6,188 nucleotides of DNA from Pyramidobacter sp. (GTDB lineage: Bacteria; Synergistota; Synergistia; Synergistales; Dethiosulfovibrionaceae): the NCBI GenBank assembly GCA_016286835.1, contig JAEEUD010000117.1, positions 1 through 6,188 of the forward strand, in the 5' to 3' direction. Positions 4,667 to 6,188 of this stretch are shown here, in pieces; positions within the stretch are counted from its first letter, which is position 1, and every line of letters starts with the position of its first letter. Made by a program: the position numbers and the translations under genes. The notes under the pieces are model-generated. The model did no database searches. It was not told the DNA's origin and was given only the letters and a program-made list of their open reading frames with translations.

Positions 4667-4701
4667 AAAAAACCGTTTTGCTGCGGCAGAACGGTTTTTT
4701 T
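4667..4701 (+). terminator. Intrinsic terminator after lrgAB
   Basis: AAAAAACCGTT (4667-4677) pairs with 4690-4700. The stem continues inward as TTGC with GCAG (one T-G pair), leaving a 4 nt loop (4682-4685), and ends in seven T (4695-4701). The A-run on the left also makes it a possible minus-strand terminator. Confidence 0.92.
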
Positions 4702-4729
4702 CATGCCGTTCGCTTTTACTCTGTTTTTC

Positions 4730-4738
4730 TGCTAAAAT
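4730..4738 (+). promoter_or_regulatory. Extended -10 promoter of the ktrB-like gene
   Basis: TGCTAAAAT carries the TGn extension before TAAAAT (4733-4738). The only -35 candidate, TTCGCT at 4709-4714 (18 bp spacer), is poor. The layout is like the lrgAB promoter, including a T-rich stretch upstream. The leader would be about 83 nt. Confidence 0.5.
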
Positions 4739-4798
4739 TGGTTCGTTCGACAGAAGTCCCTCATACATATCCGCGCCCGGAACGTGGATCGAGCGACC

Positions 4799-4821
4799 GC
4801 GCCCAGGCGCTTTCGAGGTGA
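4799..4821 (+). promoter_or_regulatory. ktrB ribosome binding site with adjacent small palindrome
   Basis: GAGGTGA (4815-4821) lies 6 nt before the ATG at 4828 and sets that start. Just upstream GCGCC (4799-4803) and GGCGC (4806-4810) form an interrupted palindrome that could fold as a 4 bp hairpin next to the ribosome site. Any effect on translation is speculative. Confidence 0.55.
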
Positions 4822-4827
4822 AATGGT

Positions 4828-6159
4828 ATGTTCAACGTCAACAAGCTGCATCTGCTGTCTTTTCGTGTGATCCTCCTCGGCTTTCTGCTGGTGATCCTCG
4901 CCGGGGCAGGGCTGCTGGCGCTGCCCTGGGCTGCGGCAGACGGGCAGCGCGTCTCCCTGCTGGACGCGCTCTTCACGTCCACGTCCGCCGTCTGCGTGAC
5001 GGGACTGATCGTCCGCGACACGGCCGCGGGCTGGTCGCTCTTCGGAAAGTCCGTGATCCTGCTGCTGATCCAGATCGGCGGCCTCGGCGTGGTCACGACG
5101 GCCGCCGTGTTTTCCGCCATGCTGGGAAAGCGCATCAGCCTGCTGGAGCGCAGCATCGTGCAGGATTCCGTCTCCGCGCCCCATCCGGCCGTGGTGATGC
5201 GCTTCACTCAGTTCATCCTGGCAGTGACGCTCGTCATGGAGCTGATCGGCGCGGTCCTGCTTCTGCCGGATCTCGCCGCGGAGTTCGGTCTGGGCAAAGG
5301 CGCCTGGATGGCTGTTTTCCACTCCGTCTCCGCGTTCTGCAACGCAGGATTCGACCTGATGCCCGCTTCGGCCGGCACCTTTTCACTGATCAGCCGCGCC
5401 GGCAGCGCGTTTTTCAACGTCGTCGTGATCCTGCTGATCACCGTCGGCGGGATCGGCTTCTGGACGCTGGAAGACCTGTTCGTCCAGCGCGGGCGGCTTT
5501 CCGCCTGCGGCCTGCAGACCAAGCTGATCCTCGCTTCCAGCGCCGTGCTCGTGCTGCTGCCCGCCTTGTATTTTTACTGCTGCGAGTTCGAGTCGCTGCC
5601 GACCGGAGAGCGTGTTCTGGCCTCCCTGTTCCAGTCGGTGACCACGCGCACGGCTGGGTTCTGCACGGCTGATTTCGCGGCGATGAGCGAGCCTGGGCTG
5701 CTGCTGACGATCTGCCTGATGCTCACGGGCGGTTCGCCCGGATCGACCGCCGGCGGCATGAAGACGACCACGCTGGCCGTCCTCGTCATCTCAGCGCTGT
5801 CGGTGTTCCGCCGCCAGAACGACGGGACCGCGTTCGGCAGGCGCATATCCACGGAAACGGTGCGAAGCGCCGCCGCGATCCTCGCCGTCTACCTCGGGCT
5901 GTTCATCACGGCCTCGGCCGTCATCTGCGGCGTCGAGAAACTGCCGCTTCTGACCTGCATGTTTGAATCGGCTTCCGCGCTCGGGACAGTCGGGCTGTCA
6001 CTTGGCGTCACGGCAAAACTGGGGGCGCTTTCGCGGTGTATCCTCATCTGTCTGATGTACGTCGGCCGCGTCGGCGGCCTGACGCTGATCTTCGCGGCCG
6101 TGCCCGCGGGCGCGCAGATCGCCGCGCGATTCCCCGAAGAACGCGTTTCTGTCGGGTAA
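4828..6159 (+). CDS. ktrB: KtrB/TrkH-type potassium transporter, pore subunit
   Basis: A full-length 443-residue protein of the superfamily of K+ transporters, which moves K+ (some members with Na+) through the inner membrane. It shows the fourfold M1-P-M2 plan. The four selectivity-filter glycines are visible: TGL (G59, in TSTSAVCVTGL), AGF (G174, in HSVSAFCNAGF), AGF (G277, in QSVTTRTAGF) and VGL (G389, in ESASALGTVGL). GGSPGSTAGGMKT (301-313) is the glycine-rich gating loop in the middle of M2 of the third repeat. Length and this loop are closer to KtrB than to the longer E. coli TrkH. KtrB needs the cytoplasmic nucleotide-binding ring KtrA for gating, and the next gene starts 15 bp downstream behind a strong ribosome site, as expected for a ktrBA operon. 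Family call very sure; the KtrB against TrkH name less so. Confidence 0.95.
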   Translation: MFNVNKLHLLSFRVILLGFLLVILAGAGLLALPWAAADGQRVSLLDALFTSTSAVCVTGLIVRDTAAGWSLFGKSVILLLIQIGGLGVVTTAAVFSAMLGKRISLLERSIVQDSVSAPHPAVVMRFTQFILAVTLVMELIGAVLLLPDLAAEFGLGKGAWMAVFHSVSAFCNAGFDLMPASAGTFSLISRAGSAFFNVVVILLITVGGIGFWTLEDLFVQRGRLSACGLQTKLILASSAVLVLLPALYFYCCEFESLPTGERVLASLFQSVTTRTAGFCTADFAAMSEPGLLLTICLMLTGGSPGSTAGGMKTTTLAVLVISALSVFRRQNDGTAFGRRISTETVRSAAAILAVYLGLFITASAVICGVEKLPLLTCMFESASALGTVGLSLGVTAKLGALSRCILICLMYVGRVGGLTLIFAAVPAGAQIAARFPEERVSVG

Positions 6160-6162
6160 AAT

Positions 6163-6169
6163 AAGGAGG
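6163..6169 (+). promoter_or_regulatory. Ribosome binding site of the gene after ktrB
   Basis: AAGGAGG lies 5 nt before the ATG at 6175, directly after the ktrB stop codon, with no room for a terminator between the genes. Confidence 0.85.
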
Positions 6170-6174
6170 ACGTC

Positions 6175-6188
6175 ATGAAAAACATTCT
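6175..6188 (+). CDS. Start of the next gene, probably KtrA/TrkA regulatory subunit (cut by window edge)
   Basis: Only four full codons are visible (Met-Lys-Asn-Ile, then an incomplete codon). The start is supported by the strong ribosome site and by the 15 bp gap to ktrB. An N-terminus of this kind suits the first beta strand of an RCK/KtrA Rossmann domain, and ktrA commonly follows ktrB. The identity rests on context, not on the residues themselves. Confidence 0.5.

Noticed and set aside
4739..4827. Possible riboswitch (for example cyclic di-AMP) in the ktrB leader
   Set aside because: The leader is only about 83 nt and I see none of the long paired architecture of ydaO-type riboswitches, only a small GCGCC/GGCGC palindrome.
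1..6188. CRISPR array, tRNA or rRNA gene, insertion sequence, phage or defence genes
   Set aside because: No regularly spaced repeats, no cloverleaf or rRNA-like sequence and no transposase or defence domains were seen on either strand.

Overview
This 6.2 kb window is ordinary-looking, GC-rich bacterial chromosome. The genes start at ATG, mostly behind strong Shine-Dalgarno sequences, and are separated by clear intrinsic terminators. The gene content (an anaerobe-type YfcC/DcuC carrier, a DUF362 protein, an Fe-S-flavoprotein-like reductase, LrgAB and a KtrB-type potassium channel) fits a strict anaerobe. Synergistota (Pyramidobacter-like) or a GC-rich Firmicute is my guess; there is no rRNA or other taxonomic marker to settle it.

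Layout. Positions 3-284 hold the C-terminus of a YfcC-family carrier, closed by a terminator. Positions 439-1344 encode a secreted bicupin made of two gaplessly aligned copies of one domain, with its own near-consensus promoter and terminator. The 374 bp gap after it carries a GC-rich inverted-repeat element and small palindromes. Positions 1719-2642 encode an exported DUF362 protein. It converges on a minus-strand flavodoxin-fold reductase (2772-3434), and the two share a bidirectional terminator. That terminator is flanked by two sequences resembling the ParB-binding site parS. Divergent from the reductase, 3597-4653 is an overlapping lrgA-lrgB pair. After another terminator, a KtrB/TrkH potassium channel subunit (4828-6159) is followed closely by the first codons of another gene, probably its KtrA/TrkA partner.

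How they work together. The window is a series of short, independently transcribed units rather than one pathway. The two firm operons are lrgA-lrgB (8 bp overlap) and ktrB with the next gene (15 bp gap). LrgAB and Ktr both concern the membrane: small-solute or pyruvate movement and murein hydrolase control, and potassium/turgor control. The bicupin and the DUF362 protein are both exported and of unknown function. I found no mobile element, CRISPR array, phage or defence gene, and no clear sign of an undescribed multi-gene system. The least expected signals are the parS-like pair at 2673-2763 and the duplicated bicupin with a palindrome across its promoter.
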